Shown here: piece by piece, positions 50,215-61,417 of the stretch
Layout: every line of letters starts with the position of its first letter
How positions within the stretch are numbered: the stretch's first letter is position 1
Assembly: GCA_008694505.1 (NCBI GenBank)
Contig: VZDJ01000219.1
Span: forward strand, 10,778,350-10,842,349
Reading direction: 5' to 3'
Source: Cyanoderma ruficeps
Taxonomy: Eukaryota > Chordata > Aves > Passeriformes > Timaliidae
Length of the DNA: 64,000 nt
Position numbers and translations under genes: made by a program
The notes under the pieces: generated by a model
Told to the model about the DNA's origin: nothing
Database searches by the model: none
The model's input: the letters and a program-made list of their open reading frames with translations, nothing else

Positions 50215-50312
50215 TTGTGGATTTTTTGTTTGTTTGTTGGGGTTCTTGTTTTGTTTTGGCGGGTTGTTTGTGTGTTTGTTGGGTTTTGTTTGCTTGTTTT
50301 GTTCATGTTTTT
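50215..50312. repeat. T/G-rich low-complexity tract
   Basis: Repeated GTTT, GTTTG and TTGGGGTT units run for about 100 bp. It is responsible for the Cys/Phe/Val-rich middle of a 184-codon plus-strand open frame (49959-50513), which is therefore not evidence for a gene. Confidence 0.85.
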
Positions 50313-50328
50313 CCCCCCACGTTCTCCA

Positions 50329-50370
50329 TAGAAACGAGACTTATTTCTGTAGAAATAAGACTTATTTCCT
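50329..50370. repeat. Tandem duplication of 21 bp
   Basis: TAGAAACGAGACTTATTTCTG (50329-50349) is followed directly by a copy differing at about four positions (50350-50370, starting TAGAAATAAGAC). It directly follows the T/G-rich tract, which may have promoted slippage. Confidence 0.85.
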
Positions 50371-51858
50371 TCATGAATAACCAACAAAAATCACCAGTTT
50401 CATTATTGGTTCCTTCTCAGAACAAGCCAAAGCCTGTAATTCTCCAAGCTTTGCATGTGGATAGCAGAAGGGAGATGTGGAGTGCTGGGGGAACAGTTTT
50501 GTGGGCACAGTAATGATTTTGAGCAATCCTCAAGAGGTGTCTGTTTATGAAGATGATTCTTTCCAGATCAGATGTGCTTGATAGCAAAGGACTAAAAAAT
50601 GATAGAGATATCTTTGAGGCTAATTTTGTATAAAGACTATATAAATGCAAAACATGCTAAGCACCAGGTTTTATTGAATCTATCTAATTATGAGGAACTA
50701 ATCAGCATAATTTTCCTGCATTTTCAACCACATTTCCTTGAGATTGAAGTATTTAAGGCAATTATGAAGAAATGCCAACACCTAATTGTGACAAATTTTA
50801 TCTTTAAGGAATCCTTGGGTTTGTCTTTATATAGAAATGCAAATAATTTGGGACAGACAGGGCTAAGCACTGTCTGGATCTTGGTAGAAGAGGAATTATT
50901 GTGGTGCAGACTCGCTGCAGTGAGTAAAGAGCTGAACACGTGTCCTGGTAGCCTGGTAGCCAGCTTTCTTTTCTTCTCTTTCTAATAGTTTATGAAGCAT
51001 ATTGGTTTGGAGGTGTTTCAGGGCCTGGAAGCATTCCTTGCTCTGAAACACAAGGCCAGCCTCAGCATCCAGTGAATGAGGAGAGCGTGTGGGTGCCTTT
51101 CTGTCCTTTTGCTTGCAACAACCTGTAACTTCCAGCATTAAGGTGTCATTTCTCCTAAGGGAACACCACCAGGGCTTCCTCTCAAAGAGAGGTGGACTCA
51201 TTTCACATGGGGATCACCATTGGGAACGTGCTGACCTGCTGTAGCACAGCAACATTCCTTTGGTTTTCCAGGCAGGTGGAGGTGCCCTTGCTGGGGTTTC
51301 TCTGCTGTGTTATCTCCTCTATCTGCCATCCCATCTCTGTGGTGGTCTTCTACTGTTATGTGCAGGCAGGTTGTCTTACAGCTGTTATTGCACCTTTCCT
51401 TGGCCTCTGCCATCTCTCTCAGTTACTGAAATAGTGCTGGTTGTGGCCTGCTCTCCAGTCCAGAAATAGCATGTTGTTGTCATGTAGAGCATTAAAATTC
51501 ATGGACTGTAGCCCGTCTGTTTCTTGCACTTTCTGGCCAGGCCTGTTAACCTTTGAGAGATCGGCCGCTCAGATCTTGCTGTACAATAATAAAAACAGGG
51601 AAGTGAGAAGGAGCCCTGCTGGGAGAAAGTTTATGCGTTGGGATGATGAACCCATAAAACTCTGTGGCTGTTCCAGACTCTGCTCCCAACACGTGTTCCC
51701 CCACCTGCTCCCATTTAAGCCTAGGAACTACCTGAGTGATTTAGGTTAAAAGAAAGGCTCAGGCTGTGCTGTTGTGCTGCAGGCAGATCAGTTTAACCTC
51801 CATGTGGCAGTCAGGATGGACACTCCTGTGCCACCATGCTAAACTGCTCCCAGATTTG

Positions 51859-51884
51859 TGTGATGGTGATGATGGTGATGATAA
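51859..51884. repeat. (GATGGT)n-like trinucleotide repeat
   Basis: Alternating GATGGT and GATGAT units over about 26 bp, a short microsatellite. Confidence 0.75.
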
Positions 51885-52161
51885 ATCGCTGCAGGGGTGA
51901 GAGGAAGAGGCTTTGCTCAGCAGCACTGATGTGAACACAGCCCAGGGCTGCTCCTGCCAGATGCTCTGGAACTGAGAAGCAGTTGCTGCAGAACTCACAC
52001 CCAGCCCCACTGCTACAATGCATTTTTTGCGACTTAAATATCCCACTTTGTAAATACAAGTGTGTATTTTCACAGACAGTTGAGAGTAAATGCTCTGTGT
52101 TGATTTCTCCTGTGCTGGTCTCCGGTAAGGTGAGGGGTTAAAAAAACACCCAGCCATTGAT

Positions 52162-52262
52162 TAGAACCACAGAATCACAGAATATCCTAAATTCTGTGGG
52201 ACCCACAAGGATTACTGAGGTCCAACTCCCGGCCCTGCTCAGGACAATCCCAAAAAATCCCA
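52162..52262 (-). mobile_element. CR1 LINE, short 3'-end fragment
   Basis: On + the fragment opens with 'cacagaatcacagaat', the reverse complement of the CR1 3' octamer tail. It continues with 'gggacccacaaggatta', 'gaggtccaactccc' and 'ggccctgctcagga', the typical inverted 3' end of a bird CR1 subfamily. Only about 100 bp remain, so the insertion is heavily 5'-truncated. The family wording differs from the copy at 53983, suggesting another subfamily. Confidence 0.88.
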
Positions 52263-53982
52263 GGCAGGACAGATCTGGAAAATAAAAAATAAGACACAAG
52301 GGCACTTAAAAGAAAAAGCAGAAGCAAATAAACTTTTTAAAATTACCGGTTAGGGACTTCATAAATTATAATTGTAAATATATCTCTTGAGTGAGGTATA
52401 ACATGAAAACTCTTCTACTCTTTGAGAAGCATCCTCATAAACTTTTGTCATAACCTGGAGAGAAATGTGGGCAGGTAAAGTCCCTCACATATTTGGAACA
52501 TCTCTCTTACCTCCCTGACAGCTACTTTGCCCAAAAATGAAGTCTGGATGAAAGACAAAAAGCACCTCTCTCTCCTTTCCTCTCCTTGCCCTCTCTCCCT
52601 TTGTGATTCTTACGGGATAATATCAAGAAATCCAGGAAGGTATTTTTAGCCTGAGCGAATGGAGAATTTAGGGCAGAAATGATGTTGACATTAATCACAG
52701 CAGTGATGAAATTCCACTTCAAAATACACGAATGTGGCAAGGTTTTCCCTGTGTCCTACTAATGAAAAGAGGATCCTGTTGCTGCCAAACCACAGGATGT
52801 TTTGCTCACACAGAGGAGTCACAACACAAATCTCTTATTTTTCTGCTGTATAGAAATGAGTATTGCAAGAGGAACTTCATTCTTCTGCTCCTGCAGTGAA
52901 GATTTCTGCAGTGTGGTGCTGGTAGAGGCTGCTGGGGTCACTGTGCTCCCAAGGAATCCAGGACCACAGCTATAAGGTTTTAGGATAAAGAGACAGTGCC
53001 AGGAGGCAAACTGTGTGCTGGCTCTGTGGAGGAAGGGACAGGACATTTGATTGTCTCTCCTGTACTCTTAAGGGAACAAACATTGTTGCAGCCGTCCTTA
53101 GGATGACTCTTGGGGTCACAGAGAAATTTGGAGCAGCAGAGGCATCAACCCTCTCTGACATTGCAGTGAGGGTTAAACCTCCCCAGCTGCTGAATCAGAT
53201 AAATATTTGGAAGAGGAGAGCAGGCCAAGTGCAAATGGTCTCAGCAACTCTCTTGGACATTACAGCCTTTATGGATGCTGTTGAACACAGAGGAAATCCT
53301 CCGAGCCCAGGCTCTAAAACCTGGTTAGGCATAAGACAGCACAAGGATTCCTCTCAGAAACTGAGAGGCAATGGCTACAGAAATAAAGGGATTTCCCAAT
53401 TAAATGGCTTTTTATCCTTTGCGACATGCTGCCAATAGCTGAGGCAGAGATACTGAGATTGAGGGGCCCTTGAGTGTACCTGTGTAGATAAATCCAGGTC
53501 TGGAATGTTTCCACAAGAGCCTTTTCATGATCCTTGGGGTACACACCCTCACCCATGTGCCTCTGCCATACCGAGTTCTCTGCCAAAGGTCACGTGTGAT
53601 TGCTGACATATAAACAAGCATTTATTTCTCAAGCAATTGAATCTTTTTTCCTTCCTTCTGACACAATCTCAGTGTAGCTTAATTTTCTAATCAATTTGCT
53701 TTTTAAACCTTCCCCAGTATTCTCTGCTGAAACTCAAAATATGTGAGTATGTGTGCGTTTGTTTATATAGCAGCACAATCATTCTCTAATGTGCTGCAGC
53801 TCCAAGTATCTGCATTCTGTCAGGAGCTGCTTTATGAACAGCACGTGCCTTAGCACCTCTTGCAGAATATAAGCAGAGAGAAAGAATTTGCAAAATTTGG
53901 CCAAAGATTTCTCACTATTTTGGTTACCAGATCTGTTGTCTCCTTGCTGCTTATTCCAGAGTGGATATTGTACATCGGGTTG
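52263..53982. other. Gene-free spacer between two CR1 fragments
   Basis: Only short frames on both strands, the longest being 141 codons on + (53013-53438) overlapped by 90- and 69-codon minus frames. No family is recognised. Confidence 0.5.
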
Positions 53983-54215
53983 TAGAATCACAGGACAGTT
54001 TGGGTTGGAAGAGGCCTTTAAAGGTCACCTGGGCCAAGCCCCCTGCAATGAGCAGGTACGTCTTCAACTAGATCAGATTGGTCAAAACCCTGTCCAACAT
54101 GACCTTGAAAGTTTGCAGAGACCTCTCTGGGCAACATGTTCTGGTCCCTCACCACCCTCATTGTAAAAAACCATCTTCAGCTACATCTGGATGGGTTTAG
54201 CCTGATGGTGAGAAC
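53983..54215 (-). mobile_element. CR1 LINE, 3'-end fragment
   Basis: On + it reads 'tagaatcacaggacagttt', 'gggttggaagaggccttta', 'aaggtcacctgggcc', 'ctctgggcaacatgttct' and 'cctcaccaccctca', the standard inverted 3' end of avian CR1. It carries a remnant octamer at its plus-left end. The right limit is soft, because similarity fades after about 54180. Two same-strand CR1 pieces within 2 kb could be independent insertions, since their sequences differ. Confidence 0.92.
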
Positions 54216-57200
54216 CTAATGCTGCCACGGGAGGAGGAGGAGGGCAAGAGTTCTCCTTTGGTCAGGTACTATGGATGAAGGTCACTGCTGCTCATCCCAG
54301 GAGTCTCACAGGACCAGGCAGGAGTGTTGCTGTCCAGAATGACACCCCAGAGCTGGTTAAAACAAATGGCTCTGTCCAGGGCTGCTGATGGACTGACAGG
54401 CCGCCTCGTTAGTGTTCTGCAAGAGTCCTGCTAATTGCTTTGAGAAAATACAGATCTGCTGCCTACGGAAATTGTTCTGTGGAGCCAAATTTGGGAGCAT
54501 TGGGTGGTGTTAAACATAGTGATATAATAGGATACCTAAGTGTAAGAACAAGCAGAGCTTCTTTCTTGACAGAATAAAAATAGTCTGGGTTGGAAAGGGA
54601 AAGGCTGTGATGAGCACAGGCTGCTGAACAGCTCTGCCTGACCAGAAACTGCTCTGGATCAAATGTAAGAGTGGCGTGTCCATACTCAAAAACTCTCCAC
54701 TACTACAGAGCTAGCAGAGGAACTGAAATGTTCCCCCAGAAGATGATTATTGCAGGCTGAGGTGACGGTGTGTCGTGGTCAGGGCACATATCTAAGCAAA
54801 GCTGAGAGAGCAGCTCTGTGCCTTGAACCTGATTTCTGAAAGAACGAAGGCTGAGGCTGCTCAGATAAGAGTAATGAATTTGGATACTGTTAAGACTTTA
54901 ATAGAAGAACAATTATTGGCCTTGCCAACTGAATATTTGCTCTTATATCTGTATGGAATTAATCTTTGCAGTGGGTTTTTTTTTTTCCCTTTGCATTTCT
55001 TATGCCAGAGGAGTAGAAGCCAGGGACATGGCACATCTTTTTGCCTGGTGACATCCATCCTGCTCCCTAGTTGTGCTGCAGATGAAGAGACCCTATTGTT
55101 TGTAAGTGAAGACCTTTCTGATTATTGATAAATAACCTCTGGATGGGAAGTATGACACATGCTGGCTGGAAGAACATGGCACCGTAATGGTAATATTGCC
55201 TTGAAATTACAGCCCACGTAGTTTGAGAATTATTCAGGATAATTACATTAATGTTCCCAGAGAAATGAAAAGGAACACTTTCCATTCTACCTATTAACAA
55301 GCTCTGCTGGCCTTAAATTATTTCTGAGAAGAGCCTGAAAATGGCCGAAATCATCAAAATAATTACAAAGCAGCAGTTGGGGTAGAGGGGTGGGCTGGGT
55401 GAGGTCCTGGCCGTGCCTTCTTTGGCTGACAGGTAAACACTGCTGCAGCTTTTGTGAGGAAAGGAGCATGGCACGGAGCTTTTGGGTCGGGAACACTGCA
55501 GGCTGCAGATGGGCTCAGGGAGTCTGCAGGTTTGGACCCCAAGGGGAAAAGAGCCTTAGGAGCAGGCTGCTGTCAGTGTAGGTGTTGCACATCAATGTGT
55601 GCACAGGTAAGCATGAGCCTGCTGTTTTTTGGTGTCCTGGGCATTTCCATTCTCCCCCCTCCCTTGCTGACAGCTCTCCTGAGCCTGTGCAGTGGAAGGT
55701 GCCTTTGGTGATGACTTTTTGCCACTCTGATCCTTGTCTCACAGCAGCAGCAGAGATGTGGATGTTTCTGAACCCCAGGCCCTGGGCAGCAGCTCTCTGA
55801 GCCTGGCCTCTCATAAAAGCTCAGTCCTCCTCCTGAACTCACATTGTGTTTTTGGCCTTGTACAAGCCACACTGACTCCTGCCCCGGCCTGCTGTTGCCC
55901 AGCTCACCTGTACCATTGCTATGAAACCAGGACTTTTTGTTGTGTTTCCTTTGATTTGTTTATGTTAATGCACTGTTTGCTAAGTCTGAGATGAATAGAA
56001 GGGGAAAATTTAGTACTCAGATCTAAATAACTCAATGTCATGGGAATCAAGGTCTCCTGGGTCACCTGCTGTTAGTGGAGTTTCTCATCTGCATGAAATC
56101 TAGAGCATCCCTGGAAGGCCTGTCTATGAGAGCAGCTCTGCCCCTCTTTCTCTTTAGTCTCCAAGAATTAGCAGATCTTGCATCTCATGACCAGTCCTAT
56201 ATTTATACTTCCTAAAAAGTAGCCGTATTTATCTCGTGTGGAGAAACTGGAGCAGTGGGTGAGGATGTCGGGGGATGCAGGCACTGCAGGTCTGGCTGCT
56301 TGCAGCACACAGCCCTGTTCAAACACACACATTTCATTTAATTTCTCCCACTTCCTCTTCACTTGTCCGACAAGTCCATCTCAGCCCTGTGTGATTACTT
56401 GATGACCTGTGTGCCTTCAGCATTTTCTGCACTTAAACAGGGTTTTGCTCCCTGCCAGCAAGTCAGACTTTGACTCTCTGCACACACAGACAGGGAAGGG
56501 TTTTCTGCCTTTACTGGAGAATTCTGCCCCATTAAACTACTGCCACTGCCTACAGAAATTTGGGGAAGCCCCTCCTTGGCTCATTACATTGCCCTCCATC
56601 CTCTCTGCATGCTCAGGGCTGGGTGAATGCACCAGGAATAACAATATCTGCCTTCCTTCAGCTTGCTGCTCCTGACCCCAAATAGTTAACTTTCTAATCC
56701 ATCGGCTCCCTTAATTCTGCGTTTAAGGAGATGGAGCTGAAATGAGTCTTGGCTTCTCCCCGTGCACATGGGTACTCCAGAGATGTCTTAAAAGGCTCCA
56801 AGGCTGAGGGCGATTTAAAATAATAATAATAATTTGGCACATGATTTCTTTCAGTTGAGACATTAAAAATGTTTAAACATTTATATTTATTCTATTGTGA
56901 TACTTGGAGAGATTTAATGGATTTTAAAAGAAGTCATTTGGAAGAAAAGCTCAAACCAAGGGATTGCGTAATTATTTCAGATGATAAAATTTTCATTTTG
57001 ACTTCTTCCTCTACTCCAGGTGCACCCACACGTGCATTTACATGCTGATTCTTTCTGCATATTCGGTTTACCCTGAATTCTTTAGGAAGGTTTGAGGAAT
57101 GCTTGAGTGAGCTCCTGGAAATCTGCACAGCATGAAAATCTCAAGTTTCATTTTGTATGCAAATAGATATTATTTGTGAAATGGAATTAATTATGAATAT

Positions 57201-58022
57201 TGATAATTCCATAGTAAATACTAAATAAATTTCAGCTGCTTCTAGAAAATGCTGCCAAAAGTCAGGGCCGGTATAAATGGTAGAGAAGGAACTTTCCTTC
57301 CCGTCTTTTGTAGATCTCTTCATAGTGTAGAAATCCATGGATCCAGGTGGATTGGATCTCCTGCACAAAATGGAAGTCCCTAAGTGTTGCAGTCTCCAGC
57401 TGCAAAGATACTGAAGCTTTGAGGGGGGTTAATTTGTTTTCATCTTCCCAAGGAGCTCTAGTAGGTTTTTTTAATCCTCATAACCCTGCCAGTTCCAAGG
57501 AATAATAGCAGTTACGCAGATAGTTATGTCGACATCAACTTAAGGTTTATGCTTGCAAGGTTCATATATTTTTGGTTGTGCTGGCACTAATACAAATGAT
57601 AGCTCAATAACAGAAAAATAGAACAGTCCCTGAGCCACAGTTCTGGTGCTTGAAGCGCCTTTAAACCCTGCACCCAAATGAGAAAGTGATAAAAACAACC
57701 TACTCAAAGTGGCTTAGCTTGAAGGAGCATTTTATGTGTTACTTGATGACAAAATAGTGAGGCATTAATGCAGTTTACAGTAAGACACCCCTGAAGTTAT
57801 CAGTGAGGTTGGTGTGATGCCTGACAGATTTAATGTAAATATTTATAGACTTGGCCTACTAATTATGCCAGTGGAAAAAATGCAGTATTAATGCTGTCAC
57901 CTCCCCATGTCTCCACCTGCCAGCATGCTGCTAGCTCACATAAATATTCTGAAGGTAGAAAGTACATCACATAAACATAAGAGATCATTTAGATTTTTAA
58001 TAAGGGATTAAGTTATCTCCAG
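54216..58022. other. Gene-free sequence
   Basis: All open frames are about 101 codons or shorter and overlap on both strands, especially at 55390-55994. A short T-run lies at 54976-54986 and an (AAT)n at 56818-56834. No other repeat family is recognised. Confidence 0.5.
56818..56834. repeat. (AAT)n microsatellite
   Basis: About five AAT units following a short A-run. Confidence 0.8.
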
Positions 58023-58214
58023 CAGCGGTTTCCAGCCTGTGGTCCACAGACGTATGGGAGGCCTGGGGATTATTCCCAGGGAAAAAAATGACAAGAAAAG
58101 AGAGGGTTTTTAAGGTGTGTAGGAATCTCTCTCTGTGAAATGATTACAGAGGTATGCACCACCTTTGTCAAATATTAAGGGGTCCACACAGCGAGAAAAA
58201 TTTGAAACCCACTG
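58023..58214. mobile_element. Probable non-autonomous hAT transposon relic
   Basis: The left end CAGCGGTTTCCAGCCTGTGG and the reverse complement of the right end, CAGTGGGTTTCAAATTTTTC, are imperfect terminal inverted repeats of the CAGTGGTTCTCAA type used by hAT-Charlie-like elements. Inner 'gtggtccacag' and 'ggggtccacacagcgag' blocks also pair in inverse. The length of about 192 bp suits a non-autonomous copy without transposase. A clean 8-bp target duplication is not seen (only about 4 of 8 flanking positions agree), consistent with great age. The exact family cannot be named from memory. Confidence 0.6.
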
Positions 58215-58778
58215 ATTTACTATATTTATGTAAAGAAGTGAGTAATCTCAAAGTGCTGTACTGCCATGTTTTAAATGATTGGACTAATGATCCTGCCAGA
58301 GCCAGGCTGCCATAAAAAGTCCTGGACCACAAAGCACTAAAGCATGTGCTTAACTCAAAACACACGGCGATCCCCTGAAGTTACTGCCTGTCCCATCCAT
58401 AACTGCTTTGCTGAAAAAAGACCACGGGGAAATTTAAGACAGAAGGCAGGGACTGCTGTCATCTTGCAAACAGCTCTGCAGATGCCTGATTGCCATGTAC
58501 AACTGAAAATCTAATTATGTGAATCTGCAGTTCATATTTTTCTGTTTCAGCTTATTTATACCAAGAGACTCCAAAGGTTTTAGGTGCCTTTGGTTTCAGC
58601 TGTTTTTGGATGCCAACTCCAAGAGTATTATCATGGCTGTGGCAGCTCCTTGAGGAGACTCTCAGCTGCACAGACAGTTCTTCTGATCTGTGATCCACAG
58701 GCCTGTGGTTTCTGCTCTGGCACAGACTGACTCCTCACAAGCTGTGCAAAGGGATGTGAAATGCTGTCGCCAGTGGTT

Positions 58779-58791
58779 GTGTGTGTGTGTT
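58779..58791. repeat. (GT)n microsatellite
   Basis: About six GT dinucleotides. Confidence 0.75.
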
Positions 58792-59290
58792 TGCCTTTTG
58801 TTTGAAACTCTTGCAAACTGAGGCAGGATGACTGTGTGGTTTCATACTGTGCTGTCTTCTGCAAAATAGCACCATAGTCTGGATCCATCCCTGATACCTT
58901 GGAGTGGTTACCTAAAACAGAGGGGAGACAAGACAAAGAGAATAAAAGCGGGTGTTTATCACAGCAGCTTGGATGGATGAACTGCAGGCTTTCCATAGGG
59001 GATCCCATGAGGGTTTTATAAGATCTCACTGCTGGTGGGTGAAAGGCAGATCTCGCATTCCTGTGGGTGAATGAGTCCTTGCCAGGGACTGAAGCCACAG
59101 CCCGTGGAAGGCAGCAGGCTTCCTTTGCCTTCAAAGAGTGCTGGATCAGAGCTCTCTTTACTTCTAATCACCACTGCCTTTATCTCTTGTAAACACTTCA
59201 CCTGCCCACCACACCTCAGCGAACCACAGAACAGAATAACCCCAGAGGAGTGGAGTGCACGGTTTGAAAAGGAGCATTAGGAGGGGAAAA

Positions 59291-59306
59291 TCTCTCTCTC
59301 TCTCTT
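59291..59306. repeat. (CT)n microsatellite
   Basis: About eight TC/CT dinucleotides in a row. Confidence 0.8.
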
Positions 59307-59592
59307 TAAACTGTCTCTTTTCTATATTGTTACCTTGACAACTCTGCTGCTGTGTTTCATCTTTGGTGGGACTTAGCCGTGGTGGAATAAGGGGGACATC
59401 CATGTGTGTTTCCTCATCTACTCCAGCTCTGCTTCACGGGCACATGCCAGGCACAGGGCACCCCGAGCTGCAGAGCCCACGGTTGCTGCCTTGACCCATG
59501 GTGCTGCCTGGAAATGATTACAGATATTAAGAACTGGGACCCGTTCTGATTAAAGGTATAACATTATGTCTTCTATTTCTTTTCGTTAAGCC

Positions 59593-59628
59593 AACGCCGG
59601 AGCGGCGTTAATGCTCTTTAAAAAAGAG
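59593..59628. repeat. Two adjacent perfect mini-hairpins
   Basis: AACGCCG/CGGCGTT (59593-59599 and 59603-59609, loop GAG) is followed 4 nt later by CTCTTT/AAAGAG (59614-59619 and 59623-59628, loop AAA). The first stem holds four CpGs in an AT-rich setting. CpG-rich stems surviving in avian non-coding DNA suggest possible constraint. There is no matching terminator or riboswitch context in a vertebrate. Confidence 0.8.
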
Positions 59629-59822
59629 ATGCAAGGTGCTTAAAATATTTTGGGTTGTAAAGGTTAGGACAGCTGGAGAGCAGAGAGGGATGAAGGTACT
59701 CAAAAATAGTTGTATTATTTTTAGTATAAGCAGATACAGGAGTATGTGTCAAGATTAGGATACAGTTCTGATGTGCTGAACTGAGTCTAGAGGTGCTAAA
59801 AATATGCTTTCTCTTCTCGTAG

Positions 59823-59845
59823 TTTTAGAAGAGACAGAGGCAAAG
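59823..59845 (+). other. Candidate micro-exon
   Basis: A pyrimidine-rich stretch ending CTCGTAG (acceptor AG at 59821-59822) and AAAG|GTAAGG (donor GT at 59846-59847) enclose 23 nt. The length is not a multiple of three. Such pairs arise by chance; it is listed because it lies within 600 bp of another good pair at 60396-60437. Confidence 0.1.
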
Positions 59846-59919
59846 GTAAGGGGAGAGTAGTGGTGAACTGAAAATTTTAATTCCTGTGCTTCCTTGCCTG
59901 TTGGGGTTTGGCAGAGCTG

Positions 59920-60800
59920 GCTGTTCACCTGGGTGCCCGCGTCCCACTGACACTGGCAAAGCGCAGGAGGCAGGGCGAGGTGTTACCCTCCCACCCCATT
60001 CTTCCTTCTCCCAGAGAAATTCTCCACCAGCGTAATCCCTTTATCCCTTTTAACCGAAATGGCAGTGAAGGCAAGGCAGGCAGGCTCTGGGGCTGGGGTG
60101 TCTGTGTCTGAATGTGTGCAGGGAGAAGGGGGCTTTTAATGCAAAACACATGTGTTTTCAATTGCTCGCTGGAGCCAGCCCAGTAGCTGTAACTTGGCCT
60201 GACAAAGCCTTATTGAAGTACAGACAGTGTGGTTTCAAAGCAGTTAGAAAAAGAAGGGGAATGCTGTTCAGGAAATTCTTCAGGCATGGGCAGGGACTTG
60301 GCTGCAGTTCTGCTGTTGGAAAATCTGACAGGGGCAGCTCATGAGCACAGGCCAGGCCTCGTGCTGCTCCTAAGGCTGAGCTGCATCTTCCCCAGGCTCC
60401 GGCACCTTTGTGGCGTTGATCCATCGCCAAGGCAGAGGTAAGAGCTGCCCTGCTCCGTCCCGTTCGCTCTCCTTTTGTGCCTCTGCAAAGAGGCTTCTCG
60501 CTTTCACACTGCTGCTTAGAGCAAAAAAATAAAAGAGTCAAGTTGTGGCATATTTGCAAAGGGCTGGGAGCAGTCTGGGGCTGGGTGGTGGTTTCTGGCT
60601 AAATTTGTGTCGATAGTAAAAGCTCGCAGGCAAAGCAAAGCCCGCGCCGCGTCTCTGGCTGAGGGAATGCTGCAGCCAAATAATCCCCAACTTTGTCATT
60701 TTGGGGTGCAAAGTACATGTATAACCTGAAGCTGCCGAAAGGTTGGCTCTGGACCATGTGTCACTCAGATATTTGGATGAAAAACGCGACTCAGTCACAG
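59920..60800. promoter_or_regulatory. Local CpG-richer block, possible cryptic promoter or enhancer
   Basis: CpGs are visibly more frequent than in the rest of the window (for example CCCGCGTCC, AAGCGC, CTCCGTCCCGTTCGC, CCCGCGCCGCG and AAACGCGAC), though the block is not a dense CpG island by eye. There is no TATA or initiator arrangement I can defend. Confidence 0.2.
60396..60437 (+). other. Candidate small exon
   Basis: An acceptor-like CATCTTCCCCAG ends at 60395 and a donor-like GCAGAG|GTAAGA has GT at 60438-60439, enclosing 42 nt (14 codons). Two of three frames are open; one reads SGTFVALIHRQGR. Both splice sites match consensus well. Protein identity is unknown and transcript evidence is lacking. 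Confidence 0.13.
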
Positions 60801-61258
60801 TAAATGTATTTATAAGTGCATTGTATTGTAGTTGTTTAATGAGTTGAAAGCGTGTTTGTCTGGGGGTTGTTTGCCAATTCCTGGTACAGCGAGCTTGTGA
60901 GGAGAGGCAGCAACTCAGTAATAATCATTGCCTTGTGATTTGTCTGCGTTTTTTTCTTTTCCCGTGTTTTACAAAGCATGAGCAAACTGCAACAGACAGC
61001 ACGGTCAGAAGCCACGTAGAGAAGATTAGAAGGGAAAACATTAATTTAGGGGCTGCTCTATCTGCAACTTCTCTTCTGATTTGTGTTTCCTTCCCCAAAT
61101 AACTGAAGAAACATTTATGATGAAAAGCTCGCTCCCTCTTTAGGGACCTGCCAGATTTAGGCAATGTTCTCTCGTCCTTTTAGTTGCAGCATTAAAGCTT
61201 GTCTTGCCTTTGCAGAGATATCAGCACCTTATATGGCAGGCTTGGGCTCGGGATTCGG

Positions 61259-61270
61259 GAACGCGCGTTC
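61259..61270. repeat. CpG-rich perfect 12-bp palindrome
   Basis: GAACGCGCGTTC reads the same on both strands and contains three CpGs, in a locally CpG-richer stretch (61245-61275). A paired protein-binding site is possible. Confidence 0.5.
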
Positions 61271-61402
61271 GTCAAGGGATGGAGGTGTCAGGAGGAGTCT
61301 GCCTCGTGTGTCACCTCACAAACCTCCTTGCCTCTGCCTCTGCCTTGGATTTTCAGAGCAGTGTTATTTGACGTGCTGAAAATGCCTTTTTAGCTGTGTT
61401 TT

Positions 61403-61417
61403 GTGGTGGTGGTGGTA
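61403..61417. repeat. (GGT)n microsatellite
   Basis: Five GGT/TGG units followed by TAGTTT. Confidence 0.8.

Larger units (their letters stand above)
58215..59560. other. Gene-free sequence with two short microsatellites
   Basis: A 167-codon minus frame (58631-59134) has no recognisable domain. A (GT)n lies at 58779-58791 and a (CT)n at 59291-59306. Confidence 0.5.

Noticed and set aside
49959..50513. 184-codon plus-strand open frame with hydrophobic Cys/Phe-rich centre
   Set aside because: The centre is a direct translation of the T/G-rich simple sequence at 50215-50312, not a membrane protein.
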